DNA of 64,000 nt from assembly GCF_900109175.1 (NCBI RefSeq), contig NZ_FNZE01000008.1, positions 62,001 through 126,000 on the forward strand, written 5' to 3'. Positions 47,452 to 55,452 of this stretch are shown piece by piece. Positions within the stretch are counted from its first letter, which is position 1. Each line of letters begins with the position of its first letter. The notes under the pieces are model-generated. The model did not search any database and was not told the origin of the DNA. It worked only from the letters and a program-made list of their open reading frames with translations. Made by a program: the position numbers and the translations under genes. This DNA comes from Pseudomonas linyingensis. Lineage in GTDB: Bacteria > Pseudomonadota > Gammaproteobacteria > Pseudomonadales > Pseudomonadaceae.

Positions 47452-48177
47452 TTGAGAAGGTCAACTTTCCTGAGTTCGATACTGCAGAGCCGACGCGGCC
47501 ACCTGCTGGCCGGGTTGCTGTTTGGCAGCGGCCTGCTGCTCGGGCCGGCCAAGGCTTCGGCCCATGCGGCGCAGGCGCACCGCCACGAATCCGCCTCGCT
47601 GCAACTGCGGGCATGGCGGGATCTGGTTGCCCATGCGCTGCCACTGAGCGAAGTTGAGCAGCTCGAGGCGGTCAACCAGTTCTTCAATCACCAGGCTCGC
47701 TATGTCGAGGACCAGAATCTGTGGGGCCAGTTCGACTACTGGGCCACGCCGCTGGAGCTGCTCGAGCTGGGGGCGGGAGACTGCGAGGATTTCGCCCTGG
47801 CCAAGTACTTCACCCTGCGCCTGCTGGGTGTGCCCGAACAGCGCCTGCGCCTGGTCTACAGCACGATGAGCACGACCGGAGAGGCCCACATGGTCCTCGG
47901 CTACTGGCCCGATAGCGGCGAGGTGCCGCTGCTGCTGGACAACCTGCGCGAGGAAATCCTGCCGGTAGTCCAGCGCCACGACCTGGCAATGCAGTTTGCC
48001 TTCGATGCCGATCACCTGTACCGGTTCGACCACCGCCGCCTGGTCATGGCCGGCGATGCGAAGCTGTTACCCAACTGGCAGGCCTTGCAGACCCGGGTCA
48101 AGCGGGAAGTGCGCCAGGTCGCTGCCGGGGGCGAACTTGCCATGACCGGGTCACCGTCAATGGCGCCGCCCGGCTAG
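47452..48177 (+). CDS. lapG: LapG-type periplasmic cysteine protease
   Basis: A 241-residue periplasmic transglutaminase-like protease. The TTG start (CGAGGAG seven bases upstream) gives an Arg-rich signal peptide with cleavage near AKASA (residue 37). The catalytic triad is Cys in GAGDCEDFALAKYFTL, His in EAHMVLGYW and Asp in LLLDNL; DYWATPLELL is also typical. LapG cuts the N-terminus of large RTX adhesins such as LapA and frees cells from biofilm when c-di-GMP falls; it is held by the membrane receptor LapD, which is normally the next gene but is absent here. It therefore links to the c-di-GMP enzymes in the flagellar block. Confidence 0.88.
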   Translation: MRRSTFLSSILQSRRGHLLAGLLFGSGLLLGPAKASAHAAQAHRHESASLQLRAWRDLVAHALPLSEVEQLEAVNQFFNHQARYVEDQNLWGQFDYWATPLELLELGAGDCEDFALAKYFTLRLLGVPEQRLRLVYSTMSTTGEAHMVLGYWPDSGEVPLLLDNLREEILPVVQRHDLAMQFAFDADHLYRFDHRRLVMAGDAKLLPNWQALQTRVKREVRQVAAGGELAMTGSPSMAPPG

Positions 48178-48320
48178 CCGGCGGCTGAAAAGCCACCTCG
48201 AGGAGCGGGGAAGCCGAACACAAGTCGGGAGGCAGGCGGTGAAGAGCGGCGGGCAGCAACCAGCAGACCAAGCGTGGATCGCGACTGGCCTTTTGTCTGT
48301 CCGGTAGGGCTCGCACCCGC

Positions 48321-48821
48321 TCAACCGGTAATCAATCCGCCAGGAGTCAGCTTCACCTCGTCGCAGTTGTCGCCGGGCCCGCCACGGTCGATGACCAGGA
48401 AGTCCGAGACCTCGCCCAGCGCCAGCAGCGGGTGGTGCCAGACGCCCGGGGCGTAGTTGACGCCTTGGTCGCCGCGGGCGAGGAACACGCGCAGGTCCTC
48501 GACCTGCGGCGCTGGGCCGGCCGGCGCCACCACCACCAGGTAGGCTCGCCCGGACAGTGGCACGAACGCCTGGCTGGCCAGCGGGTGGCGCTCCATCATC
48601 TCCACCTGGAACGGCAACTGGCGCGGCTGACTGCGGAAGATCGAGACGATCGCCCGGCCGCCCGCGCCCGGCTCGATGTTGGCCAGGTCGTGATAGCGCT
48701 CGGTGTTGCCGGTGTTGATGGTGAGGTGCTGCGCCGCGTCGCTGGCCTCGATCACCTCGCCAAACGGCGCGAAGGCCGCGCGCTCGAGCGGCATCGGGAT
48801 GAGCTGCTGCAGCCCGTTCAT
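48321..48821 (-). CDS. allA: Ureidoglycolate lyase AllA
   Basis: A 166-residue cupin-fold enzyme that splits ureidoglycolate into glyoxylate and urea, the last step of the pathway. Family phrases are [15 protein letters not shown] at the start, [32 protein letters not shown], and [12 protein letters not shown] with metal/active-site His. Its ATG overlaps the allantoicase stop by four bases. The frame stays open into allantoicase, but the similarity begins at [13 protein letters not shown]. Confidence 0.94.
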   Translation of the reverse strand: MNGLQQLIPMPLERAAFAPFGEVIEASDAAQHLTINTGNTERYHDLANIEPGAGGRAIVSIFRSQPRQLPFQVEMMERHPLASQAFVPLSGRAYLVVVAPAGPAPQVEDLRVFLARGDQGVNYAPGVWHHPLLALGEVSDFLVIDRGGPGDNCDEVKLTPGGLITG

Positions 48822-49852
48822 TGGGCGACCCTGCCCCACAGACGCAGGCGCGATACCCCGCCGTCGGGGAAGATGTTGAAGCGCACGTGGCTGATCGGCC
48901 CCAGCGGCAGGACCTGCTCGCCATACTCGTGCACCGCGTCCATCGACAGCGGCTGCTCGGGCAGCAGCGGCGGCCAGAACAGGCTCTGGGTGGTGATCGA
49001 CTGGTCGGTGCCGCCACCGACGAAGGCCGCCTGCAGCGAGCAGCGGTCCGGGTAGTTGCCCTTGAAGAACGCGGTATCCACCTCGATGCGCTCGACGATG
49101 CCGGGGGCGCCCAACTCCAGTACACACCAGTCGTTGCCGGGCTCGCGGCGGCGGCGGGTTTCCCAGCCGTCGCCCATGCTCAGGCCGCGCCCGGGCAGCA
49201 GCAGGTTGCTGACCGCGGAGCCGAAGCTGGCGTCGTTCCAGCTGACTGCGCGACCACCGTTGGCCATGGCGAGCAGATCGACCAGGTCATCGCCGGCAGT
49301 TTCGAGGCCGCCGACCGGCAGGCCGTAGACGCGCAGGCGGGCGATGCCGCCGTCGGGGAAGATGTTCACGCGCAGGTGGGTCCAGGCTTCGCGGCTGGTC
49401 GATTCCAGCAGGTGGTGGCTGTTCGGCCTCAGCGCACTGGGCGGGAGGATCTCGCTCCAGTTCGCCGCCTGCAGGGCGTCGAGCGCGTCGCTGGCGCTGA
49501 CGCAGGCCTCGATGGACGCCGCCGGCGGGTAGTTGCCGGTGAAGTGGCTGGTGTCGACGTCGAAGCCGCGGATCGTGCCGCGCACGCCAAGGCGGATCAG
49601 TGCCCAGTCGTGGCCGGCGTGGCGCTTGCGCCGCGACTCCCAGCCGTCCATCCACTTGCCGTTGTCGTCGTAACGGCCCGGATAGAACACCGCCGGGGCC
49701 GGGTCGAGCATGCGCTCGAGCGGGGCGAAGAAGGCGTCGGAGGCGAACAGCGCCTGCGCGCCGAGGCGTGGACTGGCCAGATCGACCGCCTTGGCAGCCC
49801 ACTCAGGCAGCTGGGCGGGCAGGGCGATGACGGGGGTGCCGGGGAGGGCCAT
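48818..49852 (-). CDS. alc: Allantoicase
   Basis: A 344-residue enzyme that hydrolyses allantoate to ureidoglycolate and urea. It is made of two homologous beta-sandwich halves (about 20-165 and 195-340), each with a GNYP-type motif ([24 protein letters not shown]) and each ending NIFPDGGxxRLR. The ATG at 49852, nine bases after AGGAG, is preferred to the in-frame start at 49882. It is the fourth gene of the uraD-puuD-puuE-alc-allA operon and overlaps allA. Confidence 0.95.
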   Translation of the reverse strand: MALPGTPVIALPAQLPEWAAKAVDLASPRLGAQALFASDAFFAPLERMLDPAPAVFYPGRYDDNGKWMDGWESRRKRHAGHDWALIRLGVRGTIRGFDVDTSHFTGNYPPAASIEACVSASDALDALQAANWSEILPPSALRPNSHHLLESTSREAWTHLRVNIFPDGGIARLRVYGLPVGGLETAGDDLVDLLAMANGGRAVSWNDASFGSAVSNLLLPGRGLSMGDGWETRRRREPGNDWCVLELGAPGIVERIEVDTAFFKGNYPDRCSLQAAFVGGGTDQSITTQSLFWPPLLPEQPLSMDAVHEYGEQVLPLGPISHVRFNIFPDGGVSRLRLWGRVAQ

Positions 49853-49869
49853 GGCGGAAATCTCCTGGT

Positions 49870-50808
49870 TCAGCGCTGACAAGGCGGGTAGGGGTGCTGG
49901 GTGATCCAGTGGCGGGCGATGTCCACCCGCCGGCAGACCCAGACCCGTTCGTGCTGTTCGATATAGTCGAGAAAGCGCTGCAGGGCACGGAAGCGGCCCG
50001 GACGGCCGAGCAGGCGGCAGTGCATGCCGATGCTGAGCATCGCCGGGCGCTCGTCGCCCTCGGCATACAGCACGTCGAAGCTGTCGCGCAGGTAATTGAA
50101 TAACTCGTCGCCGTGGGAAAAGCCCTGCGGCAGGGCGAAGCGCATGTCGTTGCTGTCCAGGGTGTAGGGCACGATCAGGTGCGGGACCTGGCGGCCGTCG
50201 CTGGCGGTCACCTCGGTCCAGAACGGCAGATCGTCGCCGTAGTGGTCCGAGTCGTAGAGGAAGCCGCCGTGATCGACCACCAGGCGGCGGGTGTTCGGCG
50301 AGTCGCGGCCGGTGTACCAGCCCAGCGGGCGCACGCCGGTGAGGCGCTGGATGCTGGCCATGGCCTGCTGCAGGTGGGCGCGTTCGACTTCCTCGGCGAC
50401 GTTCTGGTAGCTGATCCAGCGCCAGCCGTGGCAGGCGATCTCGTGGCCGAGTTCGCCGAAGGCGGCGGTCAGCTCGGGGTGGCGCTCCAGCGCCATGGCC
50501 ACGCCAAACACGGTCAGCGGCAGGCCGCGGCGCTCGAACTCGCGCAGCAGGCGCCAGACGCCGACCCGCGAGCCGTACTCGTAGATCGACTCCATCGACA
50601 GGTGGCGCTCGGCAAAGCTGGCCGGGTTGTACAGCTCGGAGAGGAACTGCTCGCTGCCGGGGTCGCCGTGCAGCACGCAGTTCTCGCCGCCTTCCTCATA
50701 GTTGAGCACGAACTGCACGGCGATCCGCGCCCGGCCGGGCCAGTTGGCGAAGGGCGGGTTGCGGCCGTAGCCGATCAGGTCGCGGGGGTAGGGCTGGCCT
50801 GCTTGCAT
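49870..50808 (-). CDS. puuE: Allantoinase PuuE (polysaccharide-deacetylase fold)
   Basis: A 312-residue cofactor-independent allantoinase of the carbohydrate-esterase 4 fold, opening the ring of allantoin to allantoate. Signatures are [18 protein letters not shown] at the N-terminus, [28 protein letters not shown] and the end [10 protein letters not shown]. It replaces the metal-dependent AllB found in enterobacteria. The start lies 30 bases after the puuD stop, and alc starts 17 bases after its own stop. Confidence 0.95.
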   Translation of the reverse strand: MQAGQPYPRDLIGYGRNPPFANWPGRARIAVQFVLNYEEGGENCVLHGDPGSEQFLSELYNPASFAERHLSMESIYEYGSRVGVWRLLREFERRGLPLTVFGVAMALERHPELTAAFGELGHEIACHGWRWISYQNVAEEVERAHLQQAMASIQRLTGVRPLGWYTGRDSPNTRRLVVDHGGFLYDSDHYGDDLPFWTEVTASDGRQVPHLIVPYTLDSNDMRFALPQGFSHGDELFNYLRDSFDVLYAEGDERPAMLSIGMHCRLLGRPGRFRALQRFLDYIEQHERVWVCRRVDIARHWITQHPYPPCQR

Positions 50809-50838
50809 GGCTGTACTCGCAGTGGGTTGGATGGGAGA

Positions 50839-52041
50839 TCAGTCGATCGGCGCGCCGTTGGCGATCCAGGCGCCGAGCAGTTCGCGCTCCTGCGCGGTCA
50901 TCTGGGTGATGTTGCCGAGCGGCATGATCTGGCTGGCCACGGCTTGGGCGTGGATCTTCGGGGCCAGCTGGCGGATTTGCTCGGCGCTGTCGAACATCAC
51001 CCCAGCCGGGGCGCTGCTGAACAGCGTGCTGCTCGGTTGGGCGGAGTGGCAGGTGCTGCAGCGCGCCTGGATCACCGCGCGCACTGCGGCGAACTGGCTG
51101 GTTGCCGTGCCGCTAGCCGGAACGGTGGCGGTTGCCGGCGCTGCGGCTGGTCTGGGGGAGCTGACGAAGGCCAGGCAGAGCAGGCCCAGTGCGGCGGTCG
51201 GCAGGGTCCAGGCGAACTTCTGGCTGTGCTGGCGGGTGTTGAAGTAGTGGCGCACCAGCACCGAGAGCGCGGCGATGGCGGCGACGATCAGCCAGTTGTA
51301 CTGGCTGCCGTAGGTGCTCGGGAAGTGGTTGCTGATCATGATGAACAGCACCGGCAGGGTGAAGTAGTTGTTGTGTCGCGAGCGCAGCAGGCCTCTGGCC
51401 GGCAGGCGCGGGTCGGGCTGGGTGCCAGCATGGATGGCTTTCACCAGCGCGCGCTGGGCCGGAATGATGATGCGGAACACGTTGCCGACCATGAGGGTGC
51501 CGATCAGTGCGCCGGTATGGATGTAGGCGCCGCGGCCACTGAACGCCTGCGTATAGGCCCAGGCGGCGAACACGATCAGGGCGAACAGCGCCGTGCCGAG
51601 CAGGGCGGGTCGCCGGCCCAGCGGCGAGTCGCACAGCCGGTCGTAGACGAACCAGCCGACGAGCAGCGAGCCCAGTCCGATGGACACCGCCGCGGCGGGG
51701 GACAGCTCGCTGCCGGAGGCGATCAGGTACAGGCCGGGGTTGAGGTAGAAGACCACGGTGAGCAGGGCCACGCCGGACAGCCAGGTGCTGTAGGCCTCCC
51801 ACTTGAACCAGTGCAGTTTTTCCGGCATCTGCGGCGGTGCCAGCTTGTACTTCTCGAGGTGGTAGATACCGCCGCCATGGATCGCCCAGAGGTCGCCGGC
51901 CAGCCCCTCGCGGGGATTGCTGCGCTCGAGGTTGTTCTCCAGCCAGTTGAAGTAGAAGGAAGCGCCGATCCAGGCGATGCCGACGATCATGTGTATCCAG
52001 CGCACGCTCAGGTTCAGCCATTCGGTCAGATGTGCTTCCAC
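50839..52041 (-). CDS. puuD: Membrane urate oxidase PuuD with C-terminal cytochrome c domain
   Basis: A 400-residue protein. About eight membrane helices fill residues 10-300 (opening HLTEWLNLSVRWIHMIVGIAWIG, with further His such as RSRHNNYFTLPVLF), followed by a periplasmic c-type heme domain with CSTCH and the Met-ligand region QIMPLGNITQ. PuuD proteins oxidise urate to 5-hydroxyisourate, passing electrons to the heme instead of making peroxide. No soluble uricase is in the cluster, so this is the likely entry step. The GTG at 52041 is used (AAGGGG before it); the frame is open further up but only through uraD territory. Confidence 0.9.
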   Translation of the reverse strand: MEAHLTEWLNLSVRWIHMIVGIAWIGASFYFNWLENNLERSNPREGLAGDLWAIHGGGIYHLEKYKLAPPQMPEKLHWFKWEAYSTWLSGVALLTVVFYLNPGLYLIASGSELSPAAAVSIGLGSLLVGWFVYDRLCDSPLGRRPALLGTALFALIVFAAWAYTQAFSGRGAYIHTGALIGTLMVGNVFRIIIPAQRALVKAIHAGTQPDPRLPARGLLRSRHNNYFTLPVLFIMISNHFPSTYGSQYNWLIVAAIAALSVLVRHYFNTRQHSQKFAWTLPTAALGLLCLAFVSSPRPAAAPATATVPASGTATSQFAAVRAVIQARCSTCHSAQPSSTLFSSAPAGVMFDSAEQIRQLAPKIHAQAVASQIMPLGNITQMTAQERELLGAWIANGAPID

Positions 52042-52100
52042 GCCAGGTACCCCTTGCCCGCTCTGGGCGGGCCTGTCGTTCGGGTGGTAACGGCGCGCGG

Positions 52101-52616
52101 TTACAGCGCCTGCAGGCGCAGCAGCGCGATCTTGTTGATTTCCGCCAGGGCTCGGGCGAACTCCTGCTCGGGCGTGTTGTTCAGACGCTGCGCGAATGCC
52201 TCGAGGATCTGCTGCCGGCCGCTGCCCTTGACCGCCATGATGAAGGGGAAACCGAAGCGTGCCTTGTAGGCCGCGTTGAGTTCGCTGAAGCGGGCGAACT
52301 CCTCGGCGCTGCACGCATCGATGCCGGCGCTGGCCTGTTCCGCGCTGGAGGCGGCGGTCAGTTCGCCGCGCACCGCCGCCTTGCCGGCCAGGTCCGGGTG
52401 GGCGTTGATCAGGGCCAGCTGCGCCTCGCGCCCGGCGCTCAGCAGCACGCGCGCCATGCGCCCGTGCAAATGCTCGATGGCGTCGTCCTCGGGGCCGATG
52501 CCATGGGCGAAGACGCTTTCGGCAACCCACGGCGAGTGCTCGTAGATGTCGGCGAAGGCGGCGACGAAGGCTTCACGCGACAGGGTCGAGGGCTTGATGC
52601 TGGCAAACGCGGTCAT
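52101..52616 (-). CDS. uraD: OHCU decarboxylase UraD
   Basis: A 171-residue enzyme that converts 2-oxo-4-hydroxy-4-carboxy-5-ureidoimidazoline to S-allantoin. The family signature is LINAHPDLAGKAAV with the catalytic His, then TAASSAEQASAG and FGFPFIMAVKG. The ATG at 52616 gives the normal N-terminus (MTAFASIKPSTLS). It is first in the leftward operon; uraH is divergent across a 205-base gap. Confidence 0.94.
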   Translation of the reverse strand: MTAFASIKPSTLSREAFVAAFADIYEHSPWVAESVFAHGIGPEDDAIEHLHGRMARVLLSAGREAQLALINAHPDLAGKAAVRGELTAASSAEQASAGIDACSAEEFARFSELNAAYKARFGFPFIMAVKGSGRQQILEAFAQRLNNTPEQEFARALAEINKIALLRLQAL

Positions 52617-52667
52617 TGGCGCGCACCGGTCTACGATTGGTAAGAGGCTGGCCATATACGTTGTGTA

Positions 52668-52699
52668 GCAAAAACTGGCCCGCTCAGCCGGGTTTTTGC
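52668..52699. promoter_or_regulatory. Terminator-like palindrome in the uraD / uraH divergent gap
   Basis: GCAAAAAC (52668-52675) and GTTTTTGC (52692-52699) form a perfect eight-base outer stem, with GGC/GCC pairing inside around a CCGCTCA loop. It has A- and T-tracts on both sides like a two-way terminator, yet it lies between divergent starts where nothing should end. It may instead be an operator or an RNA control element; no clear promoter elements were identified around it. Confidence 0.5.
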
Positions 52700-52821
52700 G
52701 CGTGTGAGCCTGGTTGCTGCGTGGCGGTCATTGAAAGGTCGGTATTTTCCTGCCGGCAATCGACCACATTTCTCAGCAAGGAGGATGGCGCCGGAGCGCA
52801 AGTGCGCTCGCGCTAGGCAAG

Positions 52822-53172
52822 ATGGGCAAATTGACGACACACGTTCTGGATGCAACCCACGGCTGCCCCGGGGCGGGCATCGCGCTGCTGCTGTATCGAC
52901 TGGACGGCGAACAACGGCGTCTGCTGCGCGAGGTGGCGACCAATGCCGACGGCCGCTGCGACGAGCCGCTGCTGCAGGGCGAGAACCTGGTCGCGGGGGT
53001 GTACGAACTGCACTTCCATATCGGCGACTACTACCGCCAGCGCGGCGTCGCCTTGCCCGAACCGGCGTTCCTCGACGTGGTGGTGCTGCGCGTCGGCCTC
53101 AGCGACGAAGGCCATTACCACGTGCCGCTGCTGGTGTCGCCGTACAGCTATTCGACCTATCGAGGCAGCTGA
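52822..53172 (+). CDS. uraH: 5-hydroxyisourate hydrolase UraH (transthyretin-like)
   Basis: A 116-residue transthyretin-related protein that hydrolyses 5-hydroxyisourate to OHCU. Family marks are THVLDATHGCPGAG near the N-terminus with the active-site His, LPEPAFLDVVVLRVG, HYHVPLLVSPYSYSTY and the terminal YRGS. The tetramer acts in the cytoplasm between PuuD and UraD. The ribosome-binding site before 52822 is poor (AGGCAAG); a strong AAGGAGG lies upstream at about 52778 but precedes an out-of-frame ATG. Confidence 0.95.
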   Translation: MGKLTTHVLDATHGCPGAGIALLLYRLDGEQRRLLREVATNADGRCDEPLLQGENLVAGVYELHFHIGDYYRQRGVALPEPAFLDVVVLRVGLSDEGHYHVPLLVSPYSYSTYRGS

Positions 53173-53283
53173 AGCCGCCTTTTCCGAGGGTATCCCGGTG
53201 CTCTGGCGTCGCTTTGGCGGTGCAGCAGGGGTTCAGGCCGAGGCGCGCAAGCGGAGACGCTTGCCGCGGCCGTTGGTGATCCG

Positions 53284-53859
53284 CTAGCTGACCACTGCGT
53301 GCTCGTTGGCCGGAATCAGAATCTTGCCAATGCGCCGGGTGCGCTCGGCTGGGTCGTCGTTGCTGTGTACCAGCGACAGGCTGAGTTGATAGGCGTAGAT
53401 CAGGTGCGCGCGGTCGCGGGCTTCCGTCTCGTCGCAGCCGGCCTGCATCAGCAGTCCCTCGATGTAGCTGAGGCGATGGCTGTCGACCTCGTCGATGGCC
53501 TGACGTGCCTGCTTGTCGCGGCGGGCCCAGCCGCGGATGCCGATCTCGGTGGCGGCGGCCTCGCGCGCGGTGTTGCCGTGGAACGGCAGTTCCAGCAGGT
53601 GCCAGAGCTGTTCGGCCGGCGAGTTGCGGGTGTTGCGCAACTGGAGGATGACGTCTTCGGTGGCCCGGGCACGCCAATCGCTGAGGATGCCCTCGAGCAG
53701 TTCGTCGCGACTCTTGAAGTGGTAGTAGAAGCTGCCGCGGGTGATGTTCAGCTCTTTCGCCAGGGTGTCGACCCGCACCGAGTCGATGCCACCCTTGACC
53801 AGCATGCGCTGAGCGGCGTGGATCCAGTCTTCGCGGGTAAGCGGGGAGCGTGCAGACAT
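53284..53859 (-). CDS. TetR-family transcriptional regulator
   Basis: A 191-residue repressor-type regulator. The N-terminal helix-turn-helix spans about residues 8-52 (LTREDWIHAAQRMLVKGG, then DTLAKELNITRGSFYYHF, a standard TetR recognition region); the C-terminal helical domain would bind ligand. The ATG at 53859 with AGAAGAAGC before it is used. It is divergent from the first aromatic-degradation module, and a palindrome lies inside its own strong sigma-70-type promoter, so autorepression and control of the neighbours are likely. The effector is unknown. Confidence 0.88.
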   Translation of the reverse strand: MSARSPLTREDWIHAAQRMLVKGGIDSVRVDTLAKELNITRGSFYYHFKSRDELLEGILSDWRARATEDVILQLRNTRNSPAEQLWHLLELPFHGNTAREAAATEIGIRGWARRDKQARQAIDEVDSHRLSYIEGLLMQAGCDETEARDRAHLIYAYQLSLSLVHSNDDPAERTRRIGKILIPANEHAVVS

Positions 53860-54065
53860 GTTCGTGCTTCTTCTGGTGGAGGGCGCCCGGTGCGCCGGGA
53901 AAACAGCTGGCAAGCCTAACCGATTGACTGAAAGCGGGAAATAGCGCGCGCGCTTTCGCCGCAATTGACCGCGTTTTCGCCGGTGAGTTTACCCATATCA
54001 CGCTTTCCTGTTCGGCCGCATGGCTGCCGCGTCCGGTGTGCCCACTCGTTGTGCTGCTCATGTCG

Positions 54066-54093
54066 ATAATAAAGATACATTGATGTATGTCAA
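54066..54093 (-). promoter_or_regulatory. tetR promoter with operator-like palindrome
   Basis: On the minus strand TTGACA (54088-54093), 16 bases, TATTAT (54066-54071): a strong sigma-70-type promoter toward tetR. The palindrome ATACAT-TG-ATGTAT (54075-54088) fills the spacer. The site resembles the palindrome at 57606-57625 before the second operon. In the 380-base gap between tetR and ligA copy 1 no rightward promoter could be identified with confidence. Confidence 0.7.
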
Positions 54094-54239
54094 TGTTGCA
54101 AGTTCGCGCCTGAATGATCCTGCACGCCTGATTTTTCATGGCGTTGGTAGGCGTCGCCTGCCTTGCCTCTGGAATTCTTGTGGATTCATAAGTGTATTCG
54201 TTCGGCGGTTCTCTGCGGGCTGCCGGCATGGGAGGGACG

Positions 54240-54536
54240 ATGAGTCGGAACCTGGTGGAAAGGGTGCTGTGGAAGCTCTCGGTGGAGCGCTCGAGCAAGA
54301 ACCGCTTCAGGGAGGATCCGCGGGTCTTCCTCGCGCAGTTTCGTCTGAGCGAGGAAGAGGTCGAGTGCCTGCTGAGTTTCAAGGTGGGCGCACTGCAGTG
54401 CATGGGTGTCAATCCGATGCTGACCATGGGCTTCTGGCAGGAGTTGGCGCCCGACCGCAGCATGCGGCTGTACAAGGAGCGCCTCGGTGCGATCGATCAA
54501 CAACGCGCAGCCTTCTCGGCTGCTCTTAAGGGGTGA
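54240..54536 (+). CDS. Extradiol dioxygenase small (LigA-like) subunit, module 1
   Basis: A 98-residue helical protein of the LigA family, the alpha subunit of two-subunit class III extradiol dioxygenases such as protocatechuate 4,5-dioxygenase and the carbazole-pathway enzyme CarBaBb. Typical parts are ERVLWKLSVE, FRLSEEE and GVNPMLTMGFWQEL, which forms a lid over the active site of the large subunit. It ends AAFSAALKG and is followed three bases later by the large subunit. About two thirds of positions match the second copy at 58473 by eye. The ATG at 54240 has GGAGGGA before it. Confidence 0.85.
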   Translation: MSRNLVERVLWKLSVERSSKNRFREDPRVFLAQFRLSEEEVECLLSFKVGALQCMGVNPMLTMGFWQELAPDRSMRLYKERLGAIDQQRAAFSAALKG

Positions 54537-54539
54537 GCC

Positions 54540-55382
54540 ATGGGCAAGGTCGTTGGCGCCTTCTGGGTGCCGCACAACCCGGTGATGTATGTGGCGCCCG
54601 AGGCGCCGAATCCGACGCAGCGCGAAGCGGTGCATGCCGCCTATGCCGAATGCGCGCGGCGTCTGGTCGAGCTGGAGCCGACAACGGTGATCATCGTCGG
54701 CAACGATCACTACATCCTCTTCGGCACCCAGTGCCTGCCGCGCTACCTGATCGGCACCGGCGACATCGAGGGTGCGTTGGGCTCGCTGCCGGGGCTGGAC
54801 AAGCTGGTGACGCAGAACAACGAGCAGCTGGCCGGCTTCATTGCCCAGCATGGTTTCGATAACGGTTTCGACTGGGCCGTGGCGCGCTCTTTCAGCGTCG
54901 ACCACGCGGTCAGCATTCCCCATCACCTGGTGGTCAAGCCGGCGCAGCAGGCGCTGGGCTACGAGCTGCCGTGCATTCCGGTGTACATGGCCTGTGCCGT
55001 AGATCCGTTCCTCTCGCTCAAACGCACCGCCGAACTGGGTCGCGAGATCCGCGCCGCGGTAGAGGCGTTCCCTGCGGATGAGCGGGTGGTGGTGATCGGC
55101 AGTGGTGGCATCAGCCACTGGGTCGGCACCGCCGAGATGGGCCGGGTCAACGAGGGCTTCGATCGCGAGGTGCTGGCGCATGGCGTGGCCGGCGACCTGG
55201 AGGCGCTGTGCGCCTACAGCAACGAGCAAATCATCGGACGTGCCGGCAACGGCGCGATGGAAATCCGCAACCTGATCTGCGCTCTGGCGGCCGTTGAGGG
55301 CGGCAAGGGAGAGGTCGTCGGCTACGAGGCCGTCGAGCCGTGGGTGACGGGCATGGGTTTTCTGGCGGTCAAGCCGTCCTGA
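54540..55382 (+). CDS. Extradiol dioxygenase catalytic (LigB-like) subunit, module 1
   Basis: A 280-residue catalytic subunit of a class III (LigB superfamily) Fe(II) ring-cleaving dioxygenase. The iron ligands expected for LigB are present: H12 (WVPHNPV), H57 (GNDHYILFG) and E241 (GAMEIRN); H193 in GSGGISHWVG is the likely catalytic base. Such enzymes open a catechol-type ring next to the two hydroxyls (meta cleavage). It is three bases after ligA copy 1 and 70 bases before the dioxygenase alpha subunit; in the second module a ferredoxin gene occupies that gap. The substrate is not evident. Confidence 0.88.
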   Translation: MGKVVGAFWVPHNPVMYVAPEAPNPTQREAVHAAYAECARRLVELEPTTVIIVGNDHYILFGTQCLPRYLIGTGDIEGALGSLPGLDKLVTQNNEQLAGFIAQHGFDNGFDWAVARSFSVDHAVSIPHHLVVKPAQQALGYELPCIPVYMACAVDPFLSLKRTAELGREIRAAVEAFPADERVVVIGSGGISHWVGTAEMGRVNEGFDREVLAHGVAGDLEALCAYSNEQIIGRAGNGAMEIRNLICALAAVEGGKGEVVGYEAVEPWVTGMGFLAVKPS

Positions 55383-55452
55383 CAGGTCGTACTGAGTTGA
55401 AGCGTGTAATGCCGGGCTGCTGTGGTGGCAGCTGCATTTCGAATGAGGAGAG

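Noticed and set aside
50839-52530. A 563-codon frame that would fuse extra N-terminal sequence to PuuD
   Set aside because: The extra part overlaps uraD in another frame and looks like low-complexity Arg/Gly shadow; family similarity begins at the GTG at 52041.
52778-52822. Strong AAGGAGG followed at once by ATG upstream of uraH
   Set aside because: That ATG (52785) is too close to the Shine-Dalgarno-like run and out of frame with UraH; the protein family begins at 52822.
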